DNA of 18,713 nt, taken from the NCBI GenBank assembly GCA_001464255.1, contig LNFD01000403.1:1-18713 (forward strand), in the 5' to 3' direction. The stretch comes from Actinomycetales bacterium Ga0077552 (lineage in GTDB: Bacteria > Actinomycetota > Actinomycetes > Actinomycetales > Microbacteriaceae). Below, one piece after another: positions 7,689 through 14,599 of the stretch; the first letter of the stretch is position 1, and the number at the start of each line of letters is the position of its first letter. The notes under the pieces were generated by a model that saw only the letters and a program-made list of their open reading frames with translations, was not told the origin of the DNA and searched no databases. The translations under genes and the position numbers were made by a program.

Positions 7689-8108
7689 ATGCTGATTCCC
7701 CGCAAGGTCAAGTACCGCAAGCAGCACCACCCCAAGCGGAGTGGGCACGCGACCGGTGGCACCGAGGTCACGTTCGGCGAGTTCGGCATCCAGGCCCTCA
7801 CGCCTGCGTACGTCACGAACCGTCAGATCGAGTCCGCCCGTATCGCCATGACGCGCCACATCAAGCGCGGCGGCAAGGTGTGGATCAACATCTACCCCGA
7901 CCGCCCGCTCACCAAGAAGCCCGCCGAGACCCGCATGGGTTCGGGTAAGGGCTCGCCCGAGTGGTGGGTCGCCAACGTCAAGCCGGGTCGCGTCCTGTTC
8001 GAGGTCGCCGGCGTCAACGAGCAGCTCGCTCGTGAGGCCATGACCCGTGCCATCCACAAGCTGCCCCTCAAGGCACGCATCATCAAGCGCGAGGGAGGCG
8101 ACGCGTAA
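7689..8108 (+). CDS. rplP: 50S ribosomal protein L16
   Basis: L16 helps build the A-site tRNA pocket on the 50S subunit. The 139-residue protein starts MLIPRKVKYRKQHHPKRSG and has the diagnostic RMGSGKGSPEWWVA at 82-95. The ribosome binding site AGGAAC overlaps the rpsC stop codon. The final base of the rplP stop is the first base of the rpmC ATG (TAATG). Confidence 0.97.
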   Translation: MLIPRKVKYRKQHHPKRSGHATGGTEVTFGEFGIQALTPAYVTNRQIESARIAMTRHIKRGGKVWINIYPDRPLTKKPAETRMGSGKGSPEWWVANVKPGRVLFEVAGVNEQLAREAMTRAIHKLPLKARIIKREGGDA

Positions 8109-8458
8109 TGGCGATCGGATCCAAGGAGCTGGCACCTGCCGAGCTCGACACCTTCGAAGACGAGCGACTCGTCGACGAGCTGAAGAAGGCCAAGGAGGAG
8201 CTGTTCAACCTCCGCTTCCAGGCCGCCACCGGTCAGCTCGAGAGCCACGGACGTCTTCGTGCGGTGAAGCGCGACATCGCGCGCATCTACACGATCATCC
8301 GCGAGCGCGAGCTCGGCCTGCGGGCGACCCCCGCGCCGATCGAGGCTCCTGAGAAGCCCGCGAAGAAGGCTGCGAAGGCGAAGACCGAGGCTCCGGCCGA
8401 GGCCGCTGCCGAGGCCGAGAAGCCCGCTGCTTCTGACAAGTCCGAGGAGAAGAACTAA
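8108..8458 (+). CDS. rpmC: 50S ribosomal protein L29 with long C-terminal tail
   Basis: L29 is a small helical protein beside the tunnel exit near L23. The core here is residues 1-72, with LVDELKKAKEELFNLRFQAAT and GRLRAVKRDIARIYTIIRERE, which match L29. It then continues for about 44 residues of alanine, lysine, proline and glutamate (PEKPAKKAAKAKTEAPAEAA and onward), ending SDKSEEKN. Most L29 proteins have 60-80 residues, so 116 is long. The tail is probably disordered and reaches into the solvent near the exit site. Both ends overlap the neighbours by one base (TAATG). Confidence 0.95.
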   Translation: MAIGSKELAPAELDTFEDERLVDELKKAKEELFNLRFQAATGQLESHGRLRAVKRDIARIYTIIRERELGLRATPAPIEAPEKPAKKAAKAKTEAPAEAAAEAEKPAASDKSEEKN

Positions 8459-8781
8459 TGGCGACGACTGAGAAGAAGTCCGCCGCTGCCGGCCACGAGT
8501 CGGCCGCGCACGACGTTCGCGACGAGGCCGCTCGTGGCTACCGCAAGGTGCGCCGCGGCTACGTGACCAGCGACAAGATGGAGAAGACCATCGTCGTCGA
8601 GGTCGAGGACCGCGTGAAGCACCCGCTGTACGGCAAGGTCATCCGCCGTACCTCGAAGGTCAAGGCCCACGATGAGCTCAACAGCGCCGGTATCGGCGAC
8701 CTGGTGCTCATCTCCGAGACCCGACCCCTGTCCGCTACGAAGCGCTGGCGCCTCGTCGAGATCCTCGAGAAGGCCAAGTAG
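8458..8781 (+). CDS. rpsQ: 30S ribosomal protein S17
   Basis: S17 is an early-assembly OB-fold protein of the 30S body. The core starts near residue 29 with YRKVRRGYVTSDKMEKTIVV and ends with GDLVLISETRPLSATKRWR, the S17 signature, then LVEILEKAK. About 28 extra N-terminal residues (ATTEKKSAAAGHESAAHDV and onward) precede the core. Total length is 107, against about 85 in E. coli. The ATG shares a base with the rpmC stop. An internal start would remove the tail, but no good ribosome binding site supports one. Confidence 0.95.
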   Translation: MATTEKKSAAAGHESAAHDVRDEAARGYRKVRRGYVTSDKMEKTIVVEVEDRVKHPLYGKVIRRTSKVKAHDELNSAGIGDLVLISETRPLSATKRWRLVEILEKAK

Positions 8782-8813
8782 GCCTGCGCCTGCTTGACCA
8801 CTAGGAGTAGGAA

Positions 8814-9182
8814 ATGCTTCAGCAGGAATCCAGAGTCAAGGTCGCCGACAACACCGGCGCCAAGGAGCTCTTGACGATCCGCGTTCTCGGTGGCTCCGGC
8901 CGTCGCTACGCGGGCCTCGGTGACATCATCGTGGCGACCGTGAAAGACGCGATCCCCGGCGGCAACGTCAAGAAGGGCGACGTCGTCAAGGCCGTCATCG
9001 TGCGCACCGTCAAGCAGACCCGTCGTCCCGACGGCTCGTACATCAAGTTCGACGAGAACGCCGCCGTCATCCTGAAGGCCGACGGTGACCCTCGCGGAAC
9101 CCGAATCTTCGGACCGGTCGGTCGCGAGCTGCGCGACAAGAAGTTCATGAAGATCGTCTCGCTCGCCCCGGAGGTGCTGTAA
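8814..9182 (+). CDS. rplN: 50S ribosomal protein L14
   Basis: L14 lies at the subunit interface and bridges to 16S rRNA. It has the standard 122 residues, with the conserved QQESRVKVADNTGAKEL at the N terminus and GDPRGTRIFGPVGRELR toward the end. The ATG at 8814 is preceded by AGGAG at 8804-8808. A 32-base gap separates it from rpsQ, the usual S10-to-spc boundary. I see neither a clear promoter nor a terminator there, so read-through transcription is likely. Confidence 0.97.
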   Translation: MLQQESRVKVADNTGAKELLTIRVLGGSGRRYAGLGDIIVATVKDAIPGGNVKKGDVVKAVIVRTVKQTRRPDGSYIKFDENAAVILKADGDPRGTRIFGPVGRELRDKKFMKIVSLAPEVL

Positions 9183-9184
9183 CC

Positions 9185-9544
9185 ATGGCCAAGATCAAGA
9201 AGGGCGACCTCGTCCAGGTGATCAGCGGCGCGACTGAAGAGCGCGGCGGCGACCGTGGCAAGCAGGGTCGCGTCATCGAGGTCATCGCGGAGAAGAACCG
9301 CGTGATCGTCGAGGGCGTCAACTACGTCACGAAGCACGTGCGCGTCGGCCAGACGCAGCGCGGCACGAAGACCGGCGGCATCGAGACCCAGGAGGCCCCG
9401 ATCCACATCTCGAACGTCGCGCTCGTCGACCCCAAGACCAAGAAGCCGACCCGCGTGGGTTTCCGCGAAGAGGTCGTCGACAAGAACGGCGTGAAGAAGA
9501 CCGTCCGCGTGCGGTACGCCAAGAAGTCAGGTGAGAAGCTCTAA
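9185..9544 (+). CDS. rplX: 50S ribosomal protein L24
   Basis: L24 is an assembly initiator with an SH3-like KOW domain that binds the 5' end of 23S rRNA. The 119-residue product begins MAKIKKGDLVQVISGATEERGGDRGKQGRVIEV, which is the KOW motif, followed by GVNYVTKHVRVGQTQRGTKTGG and the IHISNVALVDP signature. GGAGGTG inside the end of rplN is its ribosome binding site. Its stop overlaps the rplE ATG (TAATG). Confidence 0.97.
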   Translation: MAKIKKGDLVQVISGATEERGGDRGKQGRVIEVIAEKNRVIVEGVNYVTKHVRVGQTQRGTKTGGIETQEAPIHISNVALVDPKTKKPTRVGFREEVVDKNGVKKTVRVRYAKKSGEKL

Positions 9545-10149
9545 TGTCAACCGAAACTGCCGCGCCGGCTGGCGCCGCCTTGGCGAACAAGGTCCAGCCG
9601 CGCCTCAAGCAGAAGTACCGCTCCGAGATCACCAAGGCGCTCACCGAGCAGTTCGGGTACACCAACCCGCACCAGGTGCCCGCTCTCGTGAAGATCGTCG
9701 TGAACACCGGTGTCGGCGAGGCCGCCCGCGACTCGAAGGTCATCGACGGCGCGATCAAGGACCTCACGGCGATCACGGGCCAGAAGCCCCAGGTCACCAA
9801 GGCCCGCAAGTCGATCGCGCAGTTCAAGCTGCGTGAGGGCATGCCGATCGGCGCGCACGTCACGCTGCGCGGCGACCGCGCCTGGGAGTTCATGGACCGC
9901 CTGATCACCCTCGCACTGCCCCGAATCCGCGACTTCCGCGGCCTCAGCGCCACGCAGTTCGACGGCAACGGCAACTACACCTTCGGTCTCCAGGAGCAGA
10001 GCGTGTTCCACGAGATCGACCAGGACAAGATCGACCGCGTCCGCGGCTTCGACATCACGGTCGTCACGACCGCGAAGACGGATGACGAGGGTCGCGCCCT
10101 GCTGCGCGAGCTCGGCTTCCCCTTCCGCTCGAGCGACACCCCCCAGTAG
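9544..10149 (+). CDS. rplE: 50S ribosomal protein L5
   Basis: L5 binds 5S rRNA and touches the P-site tRNA. The 201-residue protein has a short alanine-rich N-terminal extension (MSTETAAPAGAALAN) before the normal core, which includes VKIVVNTGVGEAARDSK, KPQVTKARKSIAQFKLREG, the GDRAWEFMDRLITLALPRIRDFRGL stretch and a normal C terminus. In most actinobacteria rpsN (S14) follows; here the next gene is rpsH after a 90-base gap. Confidence 0.97.
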   Translation: MSTETAAPAGAALANKVQPRLKQKYRSEITKALTEQFGYTNPHQVPALVKIVVNTGVGEAARDSKVIDGAIKDLTAITGQKPQVTKARKSIAQFKLREGMPIGAHVTLRGDRAWEFMDRLITLALPRIRDFRGLSATQFDGNGNYTFGLQEQSVFHEIDQDKIDRVRGFDITVVTTAKTDDEGRALLRELGFPFRSSDTPQ

Positions 10150-10154
10150 CACCC

Positions 10155-10206
10155 CACCCGGTCCTCGGACCACGATCGGCCAGGTCGGCCCCCGGTGTAC
10201 CGGGTG
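10155..10206 (+). promoter_or_regulatory. Stem-loop in the rplE-rpsH spacer
   Basis: CACCCGGT (10155-10162) pairs perfectly with ACCGGGTG (10199-10206). A smaller GACC/GGTC pair (10168-10171 with 10183-10186) can form inside. The element lies where rpsN would normally be, 33 bases before the rpsH start. In E. coli S8 controls the spc operon by binding mRNA near the rplE start; whether this hairpin plays any similar part is unknown. Confidence 0.35.
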
Positions 10207-10239
10207 TCGAAACCGGACGAGAAACGGAACAACCGCATC

Positions 10240-10638
10240 ATGACGATGACAGATCCGGTCGCAGACCTGCTGACCAGACTGCGGAACGCCAACTCGGCGT
10301 TCCACGACGAGGTGTCGCTGCCCAGCTCCAAGCTGAAGACGCACATCGCCGAGATCCTCAAGCGCGAGGGCTACATCGCCGACTGGGCCGTCTCCGACGC
10401 CCGCGTCGGCACGACGCTGACCCTCTCGCTCAAGTACGGCCCGAACCGCGAGCGGTCGATCGCCGGCATCAAGCGCGTCTCGAAGCCGGGCCTGCGCGTC
10501 TACGCGAAGTCGACCGAGATCCCCACCGTGCTCGGTGGCCTCGGCGTCGCGATCCTGTCGACTTCCTCCGGTCTGCTCACCGACCGCGAGGCGATGAAGA
10601 AGGGCGTGGGTGGGGAAGTCCTCGCCTACGTGTGGTAA
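10240..10638 (+). CDS. rpsH: 30S ribosomal protein S8
   Basis: S8 binds the central domain of 16S rRNA and in E. coli is the spc-operon repressor. With the ATG at 10240 the product has 132 residues, the standard length, starting MTMTDPVADLLTRLRNAN. The C terminus carries the STSSGLLTDREAMKKGVGGE signature and ends AYVW. A second ATG at 10246 would give MTDPVADL, also plausible. The frame stays open upstream to a GTG at 10195, but the normal S8 N terminus argues against that start. Only a weak ACGGAA precedes the gene, unlike most neighbours. Confidence 0.95.
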   Translation: MTMTDPVADLLTRLRNANSAFHDEVSLPSSKLKTHIAEILKREGYIADWAVSDARVGTTLTLSLKYGPNRERSIAGIKRVSKPGLRVYAKSTEIPTVLGGLGVAILSTSSGLLTDREAMKKGVGGEVLAYVW

Positions 10639-10644
10639 CCCGCC

Positions 10645-11181
10645 ATGTCACGAATCGGACGCATGCCCATCGACATCCCCGGTGGTGTCGAGGTGAAGAT
10701 CGACGGCCAGGCCGTCTCGGTCAAGGGCCCGAAGGGCGAGCTCTCGCTCACCGTCGCGAGCCCCATCGAGGTCGCCATCGAGGACAACCAGGTCGTCGTC
10801 ACCCGCCCCGACGACGAGCGCGCCTCGCGCTCGCTGCACGGGCTCACGCGCACCCTCATCGCGAACCAGATCATCGGCGTCACCCAGGGCTACTCCAAGG
10901 GCCTCGAGGTCGTCGGCACCGGTTACCGCGTGCAGGCCAAGGGCGAGGGCGTCGAGTTCGCGCTCGGCTTCTCGCACCCCGTCACCGTGAACCCGCCCGC
11001 CGGGATCACCTTCACGGTCGAGGGCAACAACAAGCTCACCGTCAGCGGCATCGACAAGCAGGCCGTCGGTGAGGTCGCTGCGAACATCCGCAAGATCCGC
11101 AAGCCCGAGCCCTACAAGGGCAAGGGCGTCCGCTACGCGGGCGAGGTCGTGCGTCGCAAGGCCGGAAAGGCTGGGAAGTAG
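10645..11181 (+). CDS. rplF: 50S ribosomal protein L6
   Basis: L6 lies at the base of the L7/L12 stalk near the factor-binding site. The 178-residue protein starts MSRIGRMPIDIPGGVEV and has two L6 repeats. It ends with the signature KPEPYKGKGVRYAGEVVRRK, followed by a lysine-rich end. It begins six bases after rpsH and ends two bases before rplR. Confidence 0.97.
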   Translation: MSRIGRMPIDIPGGVEVKIDGQAVSVKGPKGELSLTVASPIEVAIEDNQVVVTRPDDERASRSLHGLTRTLIANQIIGVTQGYSKGLEVVGTGYRVQAKGEGVEFALGFSHPVTVNPPAGITFTVEGNNKLTVSGIDKQAVGEVAANIRKIRKPEPYKGKGVRYAGEVVRRKAGKAGK

Positions 11182-11183
11182 TC

Positions 11184-11555
11184 ATGGGTCTCGGAACCAG
11201 AGGCAAGAGCAAGACGGCCGCCAAGAGCCGCCGTCACACCCGTCTGCGCAAGCGCATCACGGGCACGGCCGAGCGGCCGCGCCTCGTCGTGACGCGCTCG
11301 GCGCGCCACGTCTTCGTGCAGATCGTCGACGACACCAAGGGCCACACCGTGGCCAGCGCCTCGACCATGGAGGACGGCCTCCGCGGCTTCGAGGGCGACA
11401 AGACGGCCAAGGCCCGCAAGGTCGGCGAGCTCGTCGCCGAGCGCGCCAAGAAGGCCGGCGTCGAGGCCGTGGTGTTCGACCGCGGCGGCAACCGCTACGC
11501 GGGCCGCGTCGCGGCGATCGCCGATGGAGCGCGAGAGGGCGGACTGGACCTGTGA
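11184..11555 (+). CDS. rplR: 50S ribosomal protein L18
   Basis: L18 binds 5S rRNA together with L5. The 123-residue product has the basic N terminus (GKSKTAAKSRRHTRLRKRI), the ERPRLVVTRSARHVFVQIVDD core and the C-terminal VVFDRGGNRYAGRVAAIADGAR signature. GGGAAG before the ATG is the ribosome binding site. The stop overlaps a GTG (11552) that is in frame with rpsE. Confidence 0.97.
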   Translation: MGLGTRGKSKTAAKSRRHTRLRKRITGTAERPRLVVTRSARHVFVQIVDDTKGHTVASASTMEDGLRGFEGDKTAKARKVGELVAERAKKAGVEAVVFDRGGNRYAGRVAAIADGAREGGLDL

Positions 11556-11576
11556 GCGAGAACGAGACTGTGAACG

Positions 11577-11584
11577 AGAAGGAG
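11577..11584 (+). promoter_or_regulatory. Ribosome binding site that favours the rpsE start at 11591
   Basis: AGAAGGAG lies six bases before the GTG at 11591. The two earlier in-frame GTG codons (11552 and 11570) have no comparable site at a good distance. Confidence 0.65.
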
Positions 11585-11590
11585 CAGACC

Positions 11591-12253
11591 GTGGCCTCTG
11601 AGGCCCCCGTCGAGACCGCCGCGTCGTCGGAGACGGCGACCGAGCCCCGCGAGGCTCGTCGTGGCGGCCGCGAGCGCAACCCCAACCGCGACCGCGGCCA
11701 GCGCGAGACCGAGAAGAGCCCCTTCCTCGAGCGCGTCGTGACGATCAACCGCGTCTCGAAGGTCGTGAAGGGTGGTCGTCGCTTCAGCTTCACCGCCCTC
11801 GTGGTCGTCGGTGACGGCAACGGCATGGTCGGCGTCGGCTACGGCAAGGCCCGCGAGGTGCCCACGGCGATCTCGAAGGGCGTCGAGGAGGCGAAGAAGA
11901 ACTTCTTCCGCGTGCCCCGCGTCGCTGCGACGATCCCGCACCCCGTGCAGGGCGAGGCCGCGGCCGGTGTGGTGCTGCTGCGCCCCGCCGCCGCCGGTAC
12001 CGGTGTTATCGCCGGTGGTCCCGTGCGCGCGGTGCTCGAGTGCGCCGGCATCCACGACGTGCTGAGCAAGTCGCTCGGTTCGTCGAACACGATCAACATC
12101 GTCCACGCGACGGTGGCCGCGCTCAAGCAGCTCGAAGAGCCGCGCGCTGTCGCCGCCCGTCGTGGGCTCGAGTTCGAGGACGTCGCCCCGGCGCGCCTCG
12201 TGCGTGCCGAGGCCCTCGCGGCCGAGGCCGCCGCCGGAAAGGGTGGTGCGTGA
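11591..12253 (+). CDS. rpsE: 30S ribosomal protein S5 with N-terminal extension
   Basis: S5 guards mRNA entry and decoding accuracy on the 30S subunit. The conserved part starts near residue 45 (FLERVVTINRVSKVVKGGRRFSF) and carries the S5 signature VGDGNGMVGVGYGKAREVPTAI. Before it lie about 44 residues, first acidic and alanine/threonine-rich, then arginine-rich (REARRGGRERNPNRDRGQR). With the GTG at 11591 the protein has 220 residues. The GTG at 11552, overlapping the rplR stop, would add 13 residues and suits translational coupling, so it remains an alternative. The stop shares one base with the rpmD ATG (TGATG). Confidence 0.93.
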   Translation: MASEAPVETAASSETATEPREARRGGRERNPNRDRGQRETEKSPFLERVVTINRVSKVVKGGRRFSFTALVVVGDGNGMVGVGYGKAREVPTAISKGVEEAKKNFFRVPRVAATIPHPVQGEAAAGVVLLRPAAAGTGVIAGGPVRAVLECAGIHDVLSKSLGSSNTINIVHATVAALKQLEEPRAVAARRGLEFEDVAPARLVRAEALAAEAAAGKGGA

Positions 12254-12438
12254 TGGCCGCGCAGCTGAAGGTGACCCAGATCAAGTCCGTCATCAGCGAG
12301 AAGCAGAACCAGCGCGACACGCTGCGGAGCCTGGGCCTCAAGCGCATCGGCGATGTCGTCGTGCGCGAGGACACCCCGGCCAACCGCGGCTACGTTCGCA
12401 CGGTGGCTCACCTCGTGACGGTCGAGGAGATTGACTAA
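12253..12438 (+). CDS. rpmD: 50S ribosomal protein L30
   Basis: L30 is a small ferredoxin-like-fold protein of the 50S subunit. The 61-residue product reads MAAQLKVTQIKSVISEKQN, then LRSLGLKRIGDVVVREDTP and VRTVAHLVTVEEID, which is the complete L30 pattern. The ATG at 12253 overlaps the rpsE stop, and GGAAAGGG just upstream is the ribosome binding site. The rplO ATG uses the last base of its stop. Confidence 0.96.
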   Translation: MAAQLKVTQIKSVISEKQNQRDTLRSLGLKRIGDVVVREDTPANRGYVRTVAHLVTVEEID

Positions 12439-13160
12439 TGGCTGAAGAGAAGAAGGACGGCGCCGCCAAGGCCCCGGCCAAGAAGACCACGACGGCGAAG
12501 CCGGCTGCCGAGAAGGCTCCGGCGAAGGCCGCTGCCGCCAAGGCTCCGGCGAAGGCTCCGGCGAAGGCTGCTGCGAAGCCTGCTGCGGAGAAGGCTCCGG
12601 CGAAGGCTGCTGCGAAGCCTGCTGCGGAGAAGGCTCCGGCGAAGGCCGCTGCCAAGCCCGCTGCCGAGAAGGCTCCTGCCAAGGCGCCCGCGAAGAAGGC
12701 CGCCTCGGCCGACGTCGCGCGCCCCCAGGTGCTCAAGGTGCACCACCTGCGCCCCGCCGCCGGCTCGAAGAAGGACCGCACCCGCGTGGGACGCGGTGAG
12801 GGCTCGAAGGGTAAGACGGCTGGTCGCGGTACCAAGGGAACCAAGGCCCGCTACCAGGTCAAGCCCGGCTTCGAGGGCGGCAACCTGAACTCGGTGATGC
12901 GCGCGCCCAAGCTGCGCGGTTTCACGAACCCGTTCCGGGTCGAGTACCAGGTCGTCAACCTCGCCGCGCTCGCCGAGCTCTACCCGAAGGGCGGCGATGT
13001 CACCATCGCCGATCTCGTCGCGAAGGGCGCTGTGCGCAAGAACGAGAAGGTCAAGGTTCTCGGCGACGGCGACATTGCGGTTAAGCTCAATGTGACCGTC
13101 GACAAGGTCTCGCGCTCTGCGGAGCAGAAGATCGTCGCTGCCGGCGGTTCGATCCAGTAG
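12438..13160 (+). CDS. rplO: 50S ribosomal protein L15 with a 96-residue lysine/alanine/proline repeat domain
   Basis: L15 is a late-assembly 50S protein. The normal core begins near residue 97 (QVLKVHHLRPAAGSKKDRTR), continues with VGRGEGSKGKTAGRGTKGTKA and ends in the usual SAEQKIVAAGGSIQ. In front are about 96 residues made almost only of Lys, Ala, Pro and Glu, including three exact tandem copies of KAAAKPAAEKAPA (43-55, 56-68, 69-81). The total is 240 residues, against about 145 for ordinary L15. The composition resembles histone H1 C-terminal and mycobacterial HupB-like tails. The ATG at 12438 overlaps the rpmD stop and has GAGGAG at 12425-12430. An internal start at the core would need a non-ATG codon, and I see none with a good site. 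Confidence 0.95.
   Translation: MAEEKKDGAAKAPAKKTTTAKPAAEKAPAKAAAAKAPAKAPAKAAAKPAAEKAPAKAAAKPAAEKAPAKAAAKPAAEKAPAKAPAKKAASADVARPQVLKVHHLRPAAGSKKDRTRVGRGEGSKGKTAGRGTKGTKARYQVKPGFEGGNLNSVMRAPKLRGFTNPFRVEYQVVNLAALAELYPKGGDVTIADLVAKGAVRKNEKVKVLGDGDIAVKLNVTVDKVSRSAEQKIVAAGGSIQ
12564..12680 (+). repeat. Three tandem 39-bp repeats inside rplO
   Basis: Units lie at 12564-12602, 12603-12641 and 12642-12680, each encoding KAAAKPAAEKAPA. The first two are identical at DNA level; the third codes for the same peptide but differs at several third codon positions (GCC for GCT or GCG, CCC for CCT). This points to a recent duplication beside an older one under protein-level selection. Confidence 0.9.
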
Positions 13161-13164
13161 GTGA

Positions 13165-13188
13165 CGGGTGGCCCTCCGGGGCCACCCG
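13165..13188 (+). promoter_or_regulatory. Ten-pair hairpin with a UNCG-type tetraloop after rplO
   Basis: CGGGTGGCCC (13165-13174) pairs perfectly with GGGCCACCCG (13179-13188) around TCCG closed by C-G, the extra-stable cUNCGg arrangement. It begins four bases after the rplO stop and has no T-run. It may protect the upstream r-protein mRNA from 3' exonucleases. A shorter GGCCC-ACTC-GGGCC hairpin follows at 13202-13215. Confidence 0.6.
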
Positions 13189-13217
13189 CCCCTGCGGTTC
13201 CGGCCCACTCGGGCCAC

Positions 13218-13259
13218 AGCATCCTCTCGCCGCCGGGCGGGAGGATGCTCATAGTTTTT
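13218..13259 (+). terminator. Terminator-like hairpin and T-run just before secY
   Basis: AGCATCCTC (13218-13226) pairs perfectly with GAGGATGCT (13241-13249). The stem extends inward through T-G, C-G, G-C, C-G and C-G to a GCCG loop, giving 14 pairs. TTTTT follows at 13255-13259, five bases after the stem. It has the form of an intrinsic terminator, yet the secY start is only 14 bases after the T-run and no promoter is obvious between them. It may be a partial terminator or attenuator that lowers secY-adk expression relative to the r-proteins. Confidence 0.6.
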
Positions 13260-13273
13260 CTACGGGAGGTCTC

Positions 13274-14599
13274 GTGTTCAGAGCTATCGGGCGGATCTTC
13301 CGCACGCCCGACCTGCGCCGGAAGATCGGCTTCACCCTCGGTGTGGTCGCTGTCTTCCGTCTGGGATCGTTCATTCCCGCGCCGTTCGTCGACTTCCAGA
13401 ACGTGCAGATCTGCCTCGCGGGCAATCAGGGCGCCACGGGTCTCTACCAGCTCGTCAACCTCTTCAGCGGCGGTGCCCTGCTGCAGCTCTCGATCTTCGC
13501 GCTCGGCATCATGCCGTACATCACCGCGTCGATCATCACGCAGCTGCTGCGCGTCGTCATCCCCCACTTCGACACCCTCCACAAGGAGGGTCAGGCGGGC
13601 CAGGCCAAGCTCACGCAGTACACGCGCTACATGACGATCGCGCTCGCGGTGCTGCAGTCGACCACCCTCATCACGGTGGCTCGCGCCGGGGCACTCTTCC
13701 CGACCACGAGCGGTATCGCGGCGTGCAACGACCTCATTACCAATGACGCGTGGTACGCGATCCTGCTGATGGTCATCACGATGACCGCCGGCACGGGCCT
13801 CATCATGTGGTTCGGCGAACTCGTCACCGAACGCGGCATCGGCAACGGCATGTCGCTGCTCATCTTCGTCTCGATCGCCGCGACCTTCCCCTCCGCGCTG
13901 TGGGCCATCGCGGTCTCGCAGGGCTTCGAGATCTTCCTGCTCGTCCTCGCTCTCGGCCTGCTCGTCATGGCCGCGGTCGTGTTCGTCGAGCAGTCGCAGC
14001 GGCGCATCCCCGTGCAGTACGCCAAGCGCATGGTGGGGCGTCGCACCTACGGCGGCAACAACACCTACATCCCCATCAAGGTCAACATGGCCGGTGTCGT
14101 GCCCGTCATCTTCGCCTCGTCGCTGCTGTACCTGCCCGCGCTCATCGCGCAGTTCAACCAGCCCGCGGCGGGCGAGACGGCGCCCGAGTGGGTGGTCTGG
14201 ATCCAGAACAACCTGGTCTCGGGCGACAACCCGATCTACATGGTCGTGTACTTCCTGCTCATCGTCGGCTTCACGTACTTCTACGTCGCGATCACCTTCA
14301 ACCCCGAAGAGGTCGCCGACAACATGAAGAAGTACGGCGGCTTCATCCCGGGCATCCGCGCGGGGCGCCCCACGGCCGAGTACCTCGACTACGTGCTCAC
14401 GCGGGTCACGCTGCCCGGGTCGCTCTACCTCGGTCTCATCGCGCTCATCCCGCTCATCGCCTTCGCGGCGGTCGGGGCGAACCAGAACTTCCCGTTCGGC
14501 GGCGCGAGCATCCTGATCATCGTCGGCGTCGGCCTCGAGACGGTGAAGCAGATCGACGCCCAGCTGCAGCAGCGCCACTACGAAGGCCTGCTGCGATGA
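13274..14599 (+). CDS. secY: Preprotein translocase channel subunit SecY
   Basis: SecY forms the protein-conducting channel in the cytoplasmic membrane with SecE and SecG. The 441-residue protein has ten hydrophobic helices and the N-terminal FRTPDLRRKIGFTLGVVAVFRLGSFIP. It also has GQAKLTQYTRYMTIALAVLQS around helix 3 and MWFGELVTERGIGNGMSLLIF after helix 4. The C-terminal loops include NPEEVADNMKKYGGFIPGIRAGRPTA, the ribosome- and SecA-facing region. The start is GTG at 13274, with GGGAGG at 13264-13269 only four bases away, a tight spacing. Its stop overlaps the adk ATG (ATGA). The strong hairpin just upstream may tune its expression. Confidence 0.97.
   Translation: MFRAIGRIFRTPDLRRKIGFTLGVVAVFRLGSFIPAPFVDFQNVQICLAGNQGATGLYQLVNLFSGGALLQLSIFALGIMPYITASIITQLLRVVIPHFDTLHKEGQAGQAKLTQYTRYMTIALAVLQSTTLITVARAGALFPTTSGIAACNDLITNDAWYAILLMVITMTAGTGLIMWFGELVTERGIGNGMSLLIFVSIAATFPSALWAIAVSQGFEIFLLVLALGLLVMAAVVFVEQSQRRIPVQYAKRMVGRRTYGGNNTYIPIKVNMAGVVPVIFASSLLYLPALIAQFNQPAAGETAPEWVVWIQNNLVSGDNPIYMVVYFLLIVGFTYFYVAITFNPEEVADNMKKYGGFIPGIRAGRPTAEYLDYVLTRVTLPGSLYLGLIALIPLIAFAAVGANQNFPFGGASILIIVGVGLETVKQIDAQLQQRHYEGLLR

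Noticed and set aside
10195..10239. Longer rpsH start at the GTG at 10195
   Set aside because: It would add 15 residues not typical of S8 and overlap the stem-loop arm; the ATG at 10240 gives the standard 132 residues.
12564..12680. Tandem 39-bp units as a CRISPR array
   Set aside because: There are no spacers, the units are contiguous and in frame, and they code for a repeated peptide of L15.
12980..14578. A 532-residue minus-strand frame opposite rplO and secY
   Set aside because: It is rich in Asp, Arg, Glu and His, as expected of the complement of hydrophobic secY codons, and has no family match that I recognise.
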